Source: Amoebidium appalachense (taxonomy: Eukaryota > Ichthyosporea). From it: 64,000 nucleotides of DNA. Below are positions 14,310-41,259 of this stretch, piece by piece. A program made the translations under genes and the position numbers. Where the stretch lies: positions 3,968,001 through 4,032,000 of the forward strand of contig CAVNZM010000003.1 in NCBI GenBank assembly GCA_963693365.1, in the 5' to 3' direction. Every line of letters begins with the position of its first letter. Position 1 is the first letter of the stretch. A model generated the notes under the pieces. The model saw only the letters and a list, made by a program, of their open reading frames with translations. It made no database searches and was not told the DNA's origin.

Positions 14310-14680
14310 ACAAGTTCCATAACTGTCTGAAGAGGTTTTCCCTTTTCAAGGTTATTTTGCACAAAAACTCTAGAACGGTTAAAAAGGGATTATATATCCA
14401 TTGACCCATGTAAGGATCAACCCCCATCAACTCATCAAACCATAAATTTTGCTTTTGCAATTCCTTATGTAGAAACTTGTCAACCCCTGTAAGGTTGGAG
14501 GGGGGAAAAGTGTTACCAGAAGGAATGAGGGGGAGGAGAAAAGAAAACATGTGGAAACAGATGATATGGATATAAAACGCGGACATTATTCTTACCTTTG
14601 TGTTTACTAGGCAGCAGCGAAACGTGTATTTGTTTGGTGCAGTATAACAGGAATTGCTCGGCCCAGTAAGCTCCCAACGG
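14310..14680 (-). CDS. Two further exons, unknown protein
   Basis: The exon ending at 14596 (donor GTAAGA) reads LGAYWAEQFLLYCTKQIHVS then LLPSKHK. It joins in phase 1 to the exon starting 14486 (acceptor CTTACAG), which reads VDKFLHKELQKQNLWFDELM. The 5' border of the first exon is not certain (near 14680). The sequence is protein-like with good splice sites. It may be the N-terminal part of the gene that includes the coiled-coil exon 14260-13949. No domain is recognised. Confidence 0.5.
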
Positions 14681-14699
14681 TATACTCTTATGACTTCTT

Positions 14700-16490
14700 A
14701 GGGTTTGGTGTTAGGCCTTTTCGCTCTGCCATATAAAAATGTGCACTGCCTGTTGGTGTACGTGTACACATGCATTTGTAGCTCTATGCATAAATTTTTT
14801 TTTTATAAGCTTTCTGTGGGCTTTCATTGCAAAGGTGCACGTGTGTGTAAGGCTCAGCAGGTTGAAGGGTCCTGGAGTCAGCAACACTGAAGTAGTTTTC
14901 TCGTTTTGATAGGTCTCGCTCCGAATATGCTTGGATCTTAGAGGAATTAGTTTGCATTCCTTACAGATATTTTGCTGCAACTGTGACCCCTAAATGCTGT
15001 TCATTCCAAAATAAACGTGCGTAGTGAGCGCTTTTGAGAAAGATGGGTACGAATTCGAACGTTGCTTTCTGCGAGACAACAAAAGAGTTTGTCGACGTCT
15101 GGAGGCATTTATCCAAAAATTGCCCGCCAAAATCTTATTGTATCCAATACTAAAGCAAAAGGTATAGCCAAATAAAGCGAACTTTGTTTAACGTTCGGTT
15201 CGGGTGTTTTTGGTTCGGGTTTAAAAACCCTGATTGTCCTAGGACCAGAACCACCTACTGCTATGTAAGCACGAGTTATGGTGCATGTTTTCTTAAATCC
15301 GTCAAAAAGTAATTTGTCTTTAATACAGATCATAGTAATAATGCTTTTGTATAGTATGAAAAAAAGCTACGTATCTGTGAGTAAACACAGGGTATGCATA
15401 TGCACAGCTCGTGGCTCATATACCTCTTCCTGAGCCGTAACAACTTGGCCCGAATCGAACATGGATGTCACAGTTACGGGGTGAGCCGCTGGCCCGATCG
15501 CCAAAGGCTCAATGAGTCAACGACGACTCAACAATGACTCAAAGGCCCTCCCTTGAAACTTGGCCTGGCACAAGTCTCGAAAACGAAGAAAGTGCTGACT
15601 TGAGGGCGAGAGGGAATTGGTTCCAGGGTTAGAGTAAGGCTAAAGCTTAGGACAAAGTGCCTATGAAAGCAATAGCTCGATTTGGGTTTGAACTTTTTTT
15701 TTTTTTTTTTTTTTTTTTTTGGACTGCTTTATCAAGGGCCGGTCCTTGAAGCCTTCCTACTTTATTGTAGACCCGCCGGTTTCCAACGATGTGTTGCAAT
15801 TAGCAGGAGCAGCTCTAATGTAGAGTAAAAGAACCTGTGTTATTGGAGGTTGGCTCTTTAGACAAGGTGTCCGCTAATTCTGATGGCAATCTAACTGCAG
15901 TGGGCTCTGGGGCATATAAACGTACAGTTTTTATTGTAACGACCATAACGGTTGTGATAGATATCCATTAGTAACGCGAGGCCCTTGATAAGGCAACAGT
16001 GGCACCCGATATTGTGGTTGGTGCATTCTGATGAAAAAAGATACAAAGAAACACATATAACCTGTCTTGGAGTTCCGTACGAGCGGAACCCATCCTACAC
16101 CATGAGTAAACCGGTATGTGCGACTCAGATCTCTCTTACTGCTCATGATCATGAAGGGTATTTGCTCTGGAAGAAAGATGTTGCTTTCTGTTTGCAATGG
16201 TTTTCTTCCACTGCCAGCATTCTTCTATTTTGTTTAAATCTTTGCATCTGAAAATTTTTGTGCAGGTCCACCTCTTGAACCTTCCCTCGTCTGTCTTTGA
16301 GTCTGGATCGCCCTGTTGTAATTGCCGTCCCCCCCTCCCCTCTCCCATCCCTCCCTCCCTCCCTCCCCCCCCCCCCCCCCCCCCACCTGGCTCAATGGGA
16401 CGGCTTTTTGTGATGGGCGAAGGTCATGTGATGGACTAAGGTCATGTCCTCTGTTTTTTAACCTTACATGGTCTGTTAATCCTACGTTCT
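14700..16490. other. Intergenic, repeat-poor; likely divergent promoter region
   Basis: This lies between leftward genes and the rightward TBC1D22 gene. It contains a T28 run at 15693-15720. On the minus strand at about 15510-15440 there is a tRNA-like stretch with B-box-like TGTTCGATTC preceded by CCAGCGGCTCAC. A possible TBC1D22 first codon is ATGAGTAAACCG followed by GTATGT at 16101, but its phase does not fit the next known exon. GTCATGTGATGG-type direct repeats occur near 16405-16445. Confidence 0.35.
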
Positions 16491-16505
16491 AGTTACCATT
16501 GCCAG

Positions 16506-31090
<14,585 letters not shown>

Positions 31091-32543
31091 AACCCCCCCC
31101 CCCCCCCCCCCCCCCGGCTCCCAATCTCTCTCTCCCCCCTTCTCGCCCTCTCTCTCTCTCCTTTGCGCTTCTCCTCTATCTGTCTCTCTCCCTCTCTCCT
31201 TCCACCTCTCCCTCTCTCTGTCCCCCCCCCCCCCCCCCCCCCCCCCGTTCTTTCTGTCTCCCCACCCCCTTCCCCCCCCGTTCTTTCTGTCCCCCCTCTC
31301 CCCCCCCCCCCCCCCCCCCCCCCCCTTACTCTTTGCGCCCATCCTCATCTAGTTCCTTCCCGTCACCATCCACACGCGCAATGGAAAAAGAGCAGGGGGA
31401 AAGTGTAAGTGTGACGGACAGTGGCAGACACAAACACGCGTGAATTAATAGAGCCACAGCTAAACCCATACATAGAGAAACGGCGCACGGCACACTAGAA
31501 AGAACATCATGTACATTTTTGATATGTTTGGCGGCTAGCATGGAGTTCCGCCCATCTTGCTCGTCTTCTGGTATGAATGCATATGTGCCGTGTATAATTG
31601 ATCCTGTACAGTTTTGTTTTGCAAGCAGCCGACTTTTTTGTGGGGGCCACCAACGGGGGGGGGGGGGGGGGGGGGGGGGACAGTCTTTTCCTCCTCGATC
31701 TCTCTTTAATACCTGGTAGGGTGGTACTTTCTGCGACTGGAAAATTTTAAATCGAGAACGCAAATCTCATGTATCGGAAGTCATTTTGCAGCAGCCTGTA
31801 CGATGTGTTATGATGGTCTTATTATGCAGTTGGTATTGGCCTGTTGTGATCACCGTTTTGTGGTGCGACATTTCCTTTTATGGAAGTACATCACGTGTAT
31901 GCGTGGAAGGTTATTGAATGAATGTCGAGCTGAGGATTATACTACGTTTAGGATCAAACGGCTATTTTATTTAACTCAACTCCAATGTCTTTTCATGTGC
32001 TAGTAGCAAGGGATACCATGAAATTTCCATCCTGTAGTCGTATATATGAGGCTTTGAAGCCCTAATTGTCTTTCTGTATGCATAATATATTATTCGAATT
32101 ATTCCTTATTAATGTACATGCTATCTGCCTCGATCTCAGGTGCAGATAGAATAAACAGACACAGCACTAGCAGACACTTCTTTCTGCCATGCACACGCGC
32201 ACACAGTGTCACAGACACACACGACGTCACCATGTGCACACGCGTGACAGTGTCAGTTCTTTGTAACACACAAGCATATGATTTCAGCAGTGGACCGTAC
32301 ACACGCTCTAACACATGCACAGTGCCATGGCACACACACACACAGACACACACACACGCACAGTGTCACAGTGTCACACATACACACACATATTACACCC
32401 ACACACACGCACACGCACACACCACACACAGTGTCACACGTACACACACGCGCACACCACACACGCACACCACACACGCACCGCACACAGACAGACACAC
32501 AGTGACACGCCGACACAGACACACACACACACACACACGGAAG

Positions 32544-32636
<93 letters not shown>

Positions 32637-33198
32637 CCCCCCCCTAAACAAATCAAAATGTGACAGTACAGACTGCAGCTGTCTCATATGCATGAGAGTG
32701 GAAGTCAGTATGCACAATCTTGCCAAGCACATTTACCAGACTTACTCCACAGTCTCACATGTATGCACACACATGCTGCAGACTGAGGAGTCACGGGCAA
32801 ACGGGAGGGACTGGGAATAATATGATCTACATACGTATTTTATTTTTATTTTTGTAGCTTTGGCTTTCGCATCAACGATCCAAAAGCTTATATTGCATGA
32901 TCTATTATGCAATGTACAGCAACGGTTCGATATAAATGTTTTCTCTTTCATGAGTTGTGTTTCAGGAAAATACATGTGCTTATTTGTCATTTGAGGAAGA
33001 CCATATTTGCAGGGACATGTAAAATAGGGGTTTACGCTGTTTACTCGAGGCAAAGAGAGACCAGTGTCAGGTATGGGGGGTTTTTGCTCGGAATATCCCC
33101 TCAGCGGTATATCATGATCACGTACATAGATGTCGGGTGATGACTACAAACAGGGTTTACTTTCTCTACGACACACCATAAAGACAAAGAAAATTCAA
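31091..33198. other. Intergenic: repeats and unique sequence
   Basis: After the TBC1D22 stop come C-rich blocks (31093-31325), then unique sequence. A minus reading at 31620-31490 (IIHGTYAFIPEDEQDG) is protein-like but has no clear splice support. Imperfect CACAGTGTCACA-rich and CA-rich sequence lies at 32190-32635. No further gene is seen. Confidence 0.4.
32540..32636. repeat. (CA)n microsatellite
   Basis: A near-perfect CA run of about 90 bases following degenerate CACA/GTGTCACA sequence. Confidence 0.95.
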
Positions 33199-33199
33199 T

Positions 33200-33248
33200 T
33201 AGTTGGGGTTCCCCGTTTTTTTTTGTTTTTTTTGTTTTTTTTGTTTTT

Positions 33249-33280
<32 letters not shown>

Positions 33281-33306
33281 TCCCTGGGACACTCGGTATC
33301 AGCTGG

Positions 33307-33367
<61 letters not shown>

Positions 33368-36000
33368 CGCTGGAATTTTGTAGTGATTGGTTTCTCAAGC
33401 CAATCAATACATCTAATAAACAGGTCGTAGTTACGCGTGTTTAGTATAAAATCAAGGATGTTGTAATTTACAGGTAGGCTATCTTTCTGGGTGTCTGTTG
33501 TGAATGTGACGTGTGTGTGTTGCGGTATTATGTGGTCTATCAAACTACATTTGGCGATACATGACCGGTTAAACTGGTGTGTGTGTGTGTTGTTTGGGCA
33601 TGCAAATGATGCCACCTTATATTTATTAGATCTCCACTGTATAGCCCGTGTACAGTAAAAGCGTGGTAATTGATCAATAATACCATCAGCTAGAGAAAGA
33701 CCAGTTCTACAGGAAGGTAATATGTATTTAGGTGTTATACATTTGCGAGTGCCATATTTGGCAATATGGTTGAGGCGGTCAGTATATATAAAACGAGACA
33801 TAAGGCTTAGTTTTTCAAGGTGTATGCTTTCATCGGGTCTAGTGTCGTGTGGTATCTTTTTCCATGTTATATTGCGTGATTATCTTGTGATTGTGTACAT
33901 GTTTAATAAATAAGTGGCAGTCCAAAGTCACACACATACTATTGCGGGGTTTATTTGTATTTGTGCCCAGGGGAGAAGGGGAGAGAGAGGGAAGGAAAGA
34001 GGGGAGAGGTGAGGAGGGGACAGGTCGGATAGAGAAGAGAGGGTGGGAGGGCAAATACTTCTTTAAGCGGCTTATGTGCTTATTGAATTTCAGCGCGAGA
34101 TAGGATACTCTAGCAGCTATTGGGACCAGACCATATATCGAGAGAGTTACAGGCCCAGGTTTACAACAGTTGTTAGATAGAAAGGAGGCAACTTCTGCTT
34201 CAAGGAAATTTGCCAAGGGTTTAAGCGCTCTAGTTCTCTCTTTCTTGATCCAAGCGGCGAGAAGGGGTAAACCATATTCACATGCCGGGAAGACAAAAGT
34301 GCGAATAAATGTAAGTCTAATAGAAGGATGGAGGGGTGTGTCTTTAAAAATATTAGCCGAAGAAAGCTAACCGCTTACGAGCCAACTCTACCCTCTTTTC
34401 GACCATATGGGAAAACATAACACCAACAGAATTAACCGGAACACCAAGATATTTGTATTCTGGAACTATAGGTACAGGTTTAGATGATAATGTATATGTG
34501 TGTAAATTGTTAGCTATATCAGGTACAAGAATACCACATTTGTCTATGTTAAGGATCATAAGGTTTGCCTTGCACCACTCTGACACTACATCGAACAATC
34601 TTTGCAGGCGTCTAGGGGTACGGGCAAGGAGGGACAGATCATCAGCATAGAGAAGTGCAGGCGGAAAGTTATTAATAGGGCCATCATTTTCGGCATAAAT
34701 CTTGACAGCCAAATCATCTATAAATAGGTTAAACAAAAAGGGGCTAAGCAATGAACCCTGCAAGAGACCTCTAGTACGAGCAAAACCATATGAAAGATGC
34801 CCATTAACCACAGCTCTACCATAGGTTTGAGACAAGAGTGCTTCTAACAGAATACGAATGCAGTGTGGTACACCCCGTGCAGCAAGCTCTTCCCATAGGA
34901 GACCAGGGGAGACAGAATCGTAAGCAGTTTTCCAATCAATAAAGCCAACATATCGTGCACCAACTTGCATAGAATCGTGCAGTGCCATTATTTGAACATA
35001 ACATGAATTGTTCTTACGAAAAGCGGATTGGCATGGGTGTATGTGAGGATTAGATTGAAACCTAGGGTGTTGTGCAAATAACCTGGCATGGGTGTATGTG
35101 AAGATTAGATTGAAACCTAGGGTGTTGTGCAAATAACCTAAGTAAGCAAGCTTCAAAGAATCTACGAATAACCTGGGTTAGTGAAATGGGGCGAAAAGAT
35201 GATATGGGGCCCTCAGAGTCCTTCTTAACTATGGGGATCACTAAGTCATCTAACCATGATGACGGGACATGTCCACATTTAACACACCAAGAAAAGAGAG
35301 AGCTTAAAATAATAGTAAGATCAGGTTTAAAAGCACGATCACTTCCTTTTGTGGGTAGGAGGGAACAAGGAATTTAAGAAACCCAGCAGGAAGTCCATCA
35401 GGTCCACAAGTGTAGAGCTATAACGAGATATCACAGACCATATGGTATCGGGACTGAAAAAGGGGAGGATCGATTCTATGGGGATAGATGGGTCTACAGG
35501 CCACACAATAGGTTTCTGAGCGGGGGTCCTATCTTTAAACAGTTCCGTAGAGTCTATGAGGGCCCGGGGGTCTCCAGTGGTATCACCAATAATACGAGCA
35601 GGGGGGCCAAATCGATTCATAGCAAGCCGGCGCAAGCTTTCCTTTTGAGACAGGGGTTCACCTAGTCTAGCGGGAGTGGTGTTTGGTAACAAGAGAGCAT
35701 CGGGATATTCCGTCCTACCACCACCAGCATAATCACCGAGATCTATTAAATCATCAACAATAAAGTTAGTGCATGTATCTAGTACGAGATGTGAATCTGG
35801 TCTGGCTTGTGCAGATTCTAATAGGCGCATATATATAGGGTGTTTCGTTGCATAGCATACACATACATCAACTCTACCCCACTGGACTTGATAGACGGAG
35901 GCGAAAGGTAAAATACATAGGAATCTTAGGAATTCGGCTGTTTGCAGACACATACACACATGCATGAGCTTACGGAACCATAGCCACGAACATGGTGCAA
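33200..36000 (-). mobile_element. Degenerate non-LTR retrotransposon (LINE), reverse transcriptase
   Basis: Reads leftward. The N-terminal part of the surviving ORF (35965-35339) contains RRLAMNRFGPPARIIGD. The next part (frame change near 35340) reads SSWLDDLVIPIVKKD and SSFRPISLTQVI, the start of the reverse transcriptase. Motifs follow: QSAFRKNNSC, FIDWKTAYDSV (motif A), LLQGSLLSPFLFNLFIDDL (B), LLYADDLSLLA (C, catalytic YADD), NIDKCG (D), YKYLGVPVN (E). After another frameshift at about 34355 come RTFVFPACEYGLPLLAAW and a C-terminal part with CPNN...FNRSCI and LDFILNTRNYDLF. The endonuclease domain is missing, so the copy is 5' truncated. A 55-base tandem duplication (35031-35140) breaks the frame. 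The left end runs into (CA)n and a C(n)-A-rich tail at about 33210-33370. Several stops and frameshifts mean it cannot move by itself. Confidence 0.9.
35031..35140. repeat. 55-base tandem duplication inside the LINE
   Basis: GCATGGGTGTATGTGA begins two adjacent units 55 bases apart with one mismatch seen. Because 55 is not a multiple of three, it shifts the reverse transcriptase frame. Confidence 0.85.
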
Positions 36001-37551
36001 AGCTGAAGACCTATCTGCCAGAACAATAACAGTAGCTTAATAAGTTATGATGAATAGTTCGAGTTCTTTGATAGTTGTATATACGCAGTGATCGATAAAA
36101 ACTTTTCACGGGACAGTACACCACAGGTAGTAAATTGTATAACGTTTCTTTGCAACTGCATGAAGACCACGTGGCCCGGCTCGGGTGAGTAGGCATGGCG
36201 GCTTTTTTACAGCATGAAAGTCACGTCACGTAATCGGCGATAGGTTTTATTTTGATGGCGGATCCAATCACAATTTAAGTCGAAAACTAGTGCGTTTGAT
36301 TGGTGACTCACTATGACTGGAAACACTCTGGGGGTACTCGATTAAAAGTTCATGAACTTTGGATGGGTGATCATAATGTTGGCTTTCCACACAGTAGCAG
36401 TTTGTGAGCGAAACCATCAAATGCTATGAACACATAGAAAAGCATATCTAGGTTTATGTAATGAATTTCAATTTACTAAACATGGCTGTGGAAACAGTGA
36501 TCTTCCTTCGCCGCATAAACCCAAAATTGAGTTCCTTGGTCTCGGCTTTGGCATGCAATGGACCTAGGGAGATGATAGTGGCCAATATATCAGCCACGAG
36601 ATCTGTTCGGAAAGCCAACCGCGTTGCACTGATTGTTGCATCTAGATTTGGTCTGTCCAATAGGCAAAAGCATAGCAAGCTGCAAATCAAATCTTAGAAT
36701 TGTGAAAGCTTTCTTGCCGATGCTGTTCATACACAGCCAGCCAACTATTACCCTACCTTCGCAGCGGGGAAACTCAATAATCATTGTAGCTTTTACACCG
36801 CAAAGCGTCCCTATGCATCACTTCAACTGCAAGGCAGTTCATCATATTTCCTTCAACACCCCTTCTTGTTTTTGGCTTGCCCGGTTGTCGAAGTCGTATG
36901 TCCTGGTGACGTTACCACTCCACGTACGCGTACGGTAGCTGAAAAATGCCACCAACAACCACCGACTCCCTTGGCATGCGACATAATTCACAAATTGCAT
37001 GGCAAAAGTTAAATTACAATTGATATTATTGTTTTATGAAGAAAGGAGTGTGTAAATCTTTCTATTTCTTATCTCAACAAATTGGTATCTGCTGGCAGCT
37101 GCTATAGATCCCCCTTCGGAGCTGAGCCACTCTGAGGCCACGCACACACTTTTTGACTGATTCAGACCTGTGTTATGATTCGTCGTCAATCACGCACGCA
37201 CATTACCGCGTAAGATCCCATATAAACGAACGACATCCCCAACCTCATGTCATACAGGGCTACGTTGAATGTGGATTCCTTAGCTTCATTTGGGCATTTT
37301 TTTTATTTTTCTCTTTTTAGGCCCAGCTTCCGTTCAAGGTCTACCGCGTCGGGTGCCTTTTCTTCTTTTGTATTACTCACTTTTTTCCGGCGTGCACTTA
37401 CAGTATGACGTTGAGTTGAAAGCGAACCAGCTCATTTCACTCCATTTTCCTTAGAGCAGTATCTGGCAGAACCCCCTTGGTTCTGAAGCCTAGGAAAAAC
37501 ACTAGCACACCATAGTTGTCTCTTTCAGAAAGAGAAAAACGCAGTATCAAA
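36001..37551. other. Intergenic; CCAAT/TGACG-type motifs upstream of the coiled-coil gene
   Basis: Unique sequence. Motifs near 36215-36310 include GTCACGTCACGTAATCG, GGATCCAATCACAA and TTTGATTGGTGACTCA. Open frames at 36461-36697 (+) and 36454-36690 (-) overlap each other and have no splice or homology support. The ATG at 37552 follows a TTTCAG, so a 5' UTR intron may lie just upstream. Confidence 0.35.
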
Positions 37552-38343
37552 ATGGCCGCTGTTGAAGTGAATAGCGCGACCCCCCCCCAACTTGCTGGAA
37601 ACCCACGCCTCCCCACCACGGGGGCCTTTCAGATGAAACGCCAGCAGATGCTCACGTCCCAGTTTTCTCAATCAAGCAGTGGTGGTGAGAGCACAGCCTC
37701 TGTTCCTGCAGACAGGCAAGTAGAGAATGAAACAATCAGCCATCGTTCACGTAGTCTCCCCATGGCTGCTGCATACGCCGATGCAGTTGAGCATACGAGA
37801 CAGCGCAGGCCAAGCGTGACCAGCACAACTTCAAAGACATCGAGGTTTTCCCTTTCATCATTCCGCAGCCGCATCTCCCGCACGTTTTCCCAAGCATCTG
37901 TTGTGGAGGAGGCCCCCCTAGTTGGTAGGTCGGCAACCATATCTCGCAGAATTTCCAGAAAAGTGTCACGCAAGGAACTCGAGGTTCAACTTCAGCAGAA
38001 AGAAGCTGAAGAGGAGATGGTTCGTGCTGCCAAGGAGAGAGCAACGATGGACGCCAGAGCGCTTGAGGAGCAACTCAAGGCGGAGGAAAGGAGGGCTTCT
38101 CAGGCTGAGAATGCCTTGCAAACAACAGCAGACGAGGTAGACCAGCTTCGTGCACGCCTGCAGCACCTTGCATTCACCCTCGAACAGGAGAAAGCCATGA
38201 GGGAGGAGGCGGAGGATCGCATCAAGGAGGTAGAGAGGGACATAGTGGACGAGAGGGCAGCAGCGGAGAAGGTGTATAGGATGTATGTGGACCTTAGTTG
38301 CAAGATCGCCGAAAGAGAGCTGGAGGTGCCCCACATTGCGTAG
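37552..38343 (+). CDS. Intronless coiled-coil protein, unknown
   Basis: A single open exon of 263 codons from ATG 37552 (context ATCAAAATGG) to TAG 38341-38343. Residues 1-110 are Ser/Arg-rich and probably disordered. RFSLSSFRSRISRTFSQAS and ATISRRISRKVSRKE carry repeated S-R-x-x-S/RISR basic motifs that could be phosphorylated or bind membranes. From about residue 140 to the end is a long charged helix (KELEVQLQQKEAEEEMV, then LEEQLKAEERRASQAEN, LEQEKAMREEAEDRIKEVER), a clear coiled coil. Codon use and lack of low-complexity DNA support a real gene. An earlier in-frame TTG exists but no upstream ATG. No family is recognised; short coiled-coil scaffold proteins look like this. It is the only clearly intronless coding gene in the window. 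Confidence 0.75.
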   Translation: MAAVEVNSATPPQLAGNPRLPTTGAFQMKRQQMLTSQFSQSSSGGESTASVPADRQVENETISHRSRSLPMAAAYADAVEHTRQRRPSVTSTTSKTSRFSLSSFRSRISRTFSQASVVEEAPLVGRSATISRRISRKVSRKELEVQLQQKEAEEEMVRAAKERATMDARALEEQLKAEERRASQAENALQTTADEVDQLRARLQHLAFTLEQEKAMREEAEDRIKEVERDIVDERAAAEKVYRMYVDLSCKIAERELEVPHIA

Positions 38344-39378
38344 GTTTCTGATAGAACCACGGTTGTTCAGGCGGAGTGTGACAGTTTAAATTACAGCTTT
38401 GATTCTATTTAACGTTTGGTAGGATATTAGTTATTAGGGCTGTAGTTTCTGGTGAAGATGATGATCTTATGACTAAGATCATCATGTTATGTAGAAGATG
38501 TCTAATCCAAGGTACCCGGCTGCGACTTCAGAAGACTACACAACACACACACACACACACACACAGCGGGGTCATTCGCATATTGCATAATGTGTATACA
38601 GCAGTGGTGGTTGTACAAAACTAACAACAAAACCTATATGATCTTGTCCTTTTCATTACATATAAGTGGCCCATATATTGCTGTATTTGTGCCATCTCAC
38701 CCTGTTTGTAAGGACGCTGTGTAAAGTAACGGGAACGTGGAAGCCGACTTCAGCAGAGTCATACACAAAGCGATTCACACCACCGTACTTGCTTAGTGTT
38801 GGTTTTTCATGTTCAAAAAACAGACTCTACGATACGAAAACTTGGGCACTGGATGCCCCACATGTTAGAGCACTTAGATATATCTATCGAATCACGTTTG
38901 CGCCGACCTCGATGCAGCATCTCTGTTTATAGTCGAATTTGTATGATTATCGTTCTGGTTGATGAATTTTCGGTCACTCTGGCGCTGGTTGCCACCCATA
39001 TAGAGGTACTGGGCTCTTGACCAAACAGTCATGTTTGCTACCAATAAGATAACATTAATTACATTAATCGTACACATAGCACCTGTTTCTCTTTTCTCGG
39101 TGTGGGACCTTCCCGACAAAGCCAACTCCCTCGTTGAAGTTTCTGTGAAAGGAAGCAACTTCATATCTACACACGTAGGCATGGGCATGCACAGGCACTG
39201 GCATCCTTATGTCATGTATCCTCAAGCCGGGCCACATATAACTACGATGTGGTTCGTGGCATCCTTATGTCATGTATCCTCAAGCCGGGCCACACATAAC
39301 TACGATTACGATATTCCGAGCGTCGGGGTGTGATCTGATTGGATGACGACACGACCTTTAACTTCAGTTAGTCTTGCC

Positions 39379-39497
39379 GTGATTGGCCTAGAGCGCACTC
39401 ACCGAAATAACCAGGCTATGGACATTTCTATTGGGTTAGAGGAATCGAATAACCGGGTTAATGGGTGAGTGCGCTGCTAGCCAATCAAAGCGATCAC
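39379..39497. repeat. Imperfect inverted repeat with CCAAT in both arms
   Basis: The left arm GTGATTGGCCTAGAGCGCAC-TCACC (39379-39403) is complementary to the right arm GGTGAGTGCGCTGCTAGCCA-ATC (39464-39486), with about 60 bases between. Each arm carries a CCAAT box (ATTGG left, CCAAT right). It could be a small MITE or a bidirectional promoter element. Confidence 0.6.
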
Positions 39498-39646
39498 TAG
39501 GAAAATGAGCCTGAAATGTGAATGTAATGATGTATGAATCAAATAACCGAGTTAAAGTTTGCATAATGTATCAATAAAGTGAATGCTAAATCTTTATGGG
39601 TCATATCGTAACCGGATCATGTCGGCTCGTGTCCTCGCTCGACCTC

Positions 39647-39724
39647 GTTATTTCGGCTCGCCTTGACGATTATTTTGGCTCGCCTATCGGCTCGCCAAAA
39701 TAACCGACGGCTCGCCGAAATAAC
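39647..39724. repeat. Nested palindrome
   Basis: The outer arms GTTATTTCGG (39647-39656) and CCGAAATAAC (39715-39724) enclose the inner arms TTATTTTGGC (39670-39679) and GCCAAAATAA (39694-39703), with GGCTCGCC units between. Confidence 0.65.
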
Positions 39725-41259
39725 TTCGGTCTCGCTCGGCCACTCGCCCCATGACTCCTGATGTGGTTCGTGTTAATGTTCAGCACACCTGCACAAGCAC
39801 ACAACAGAGACTCAAGCGCAAGCGCACACACAACTTGAAACACAAAACTCGCACGCGCACACATACACGCTAAGCACACATCCACAGGGTTTCTAAAACT
39901 GAGTGTGCACGCAAATGCTTCAACACAGGCATTCTACCACCACTGCCACTGGCATGCATCACCACCGTGGCCATTACTCGTCTTGTGTGTGCTTATGTAT
40001 GTGCTCACAGCCACTTAGGGGAACATGCTGGGGTGATGTGCACAAAAGCCGACTATAGCAGTGTATCGTACTAATGCAAGACACAAACACACAGCAGCCA
40101 GCCCCCCCCCTCCCCCTCCCTCCCCCCTTCCCCCCCCTGCTTTTTTACTCTTTCCATATTCTTTCTCAAAGTTTTCAATCAACTTTTGACTGCCCGTCAG
40201 TGAACGACGACTCCACTGTAAATTAGTCCCGATGTGAAAGGAGAGGTTTCTTGGCCGCATTGTTGAGGCTATCGAATCAGCAGTCAACTTCAGTTAATTC
40301 AGTCATCGGAGGTGCCAAGGCCAGTATGGGCGTGTAAAACCATATTTTAGTAATTTTTGTGTGTGTGGGTAGGTGGGTGGGGCGGGGGGAGAGGGGGGGG
40401 GGGGGGGGGGGGAGGGAGGGAGGGATTGCAGGGAAGGTTCTGACCTTGAAAATGAGCAAAGGTTTACCTGGAAATAAAATGTGTGCCTGTGTGCAAGTGT
40501 GTGTGCGCGTGTATGAGTGCATGCGTGTGTATGCGTCTCGTATTATATTGTTTTTGTGTTGCGCGCGCTTGTGTGTGACTGTGTATGCTTGTGGCCACCC
40601 TCAAGCTTGTGTCTGAGGTTGTGTGCGCGGGTGCGTATGTGTGCCTGTGCTTTCGTGCATGTGTCACGGCGTGTGTGTGCGTGTAATGTGTCTGTTTCAT
40701 CCTTTTTTTTATTGCTTGTGTGCAAGTGCATCTGGATCTTGGTTCATGTGGGTGGGATACGTGGGAGGGTGTTTGTGCGGTGACCTAGATCATGCATGTG
40801 TGTACGCCTGGCTGTGATTGCACCGACCTTCTGTGCGTGTACGCATGCGTGTGTGGCTGTGCGTACAGCAATTTTCTTCTCGTATTCAGTTTCCTATTTT
40901 TTCTCTTAAATTCGCCAATGGAAAGCAAAAATGGCGAAGAGAAGGAAAGAAGAGCTCAGATATGAACTTCGAATTCGCAAACCCGGCGGAGCCTGAGCCG
41001 AGCTGCTGAGCCGGCCGGATCCCGTAACTCAGCGGTGTCGGAATTCGAACACATTTTGCCTTCCCAACCGACATCATTTTTTTCTTTAGCAAACGCATTC
41101 ACCCTAAGCCTAAATATTACCATACAAAAGGTTGTCCTGATGGAAACATCACCATCAACGTCACTTCGTTGAAACTCGAAGTTAGGGGAGGTGAGAGTCA
41201 GTCAGCTGTGTGTGTCGACGTCCTGAGTACTGAAAGGCTTCCTGCGCTGATGCCTAGTC

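Noticed and set aside
15440-15510. tRNA gene on the minus strand (B-box-like TGTTCGATTC)
   Set aside because: No good acceptor stem or clear anticodon stem could be folded by hand; at most a tRNA-derived relic. A tRNAscan run would decide.
36454-36697. Overlapping open frames on both strands near 36.5 kb
   Set aside because: Neither shows a recognisable domain, splice sites or codon pattern.
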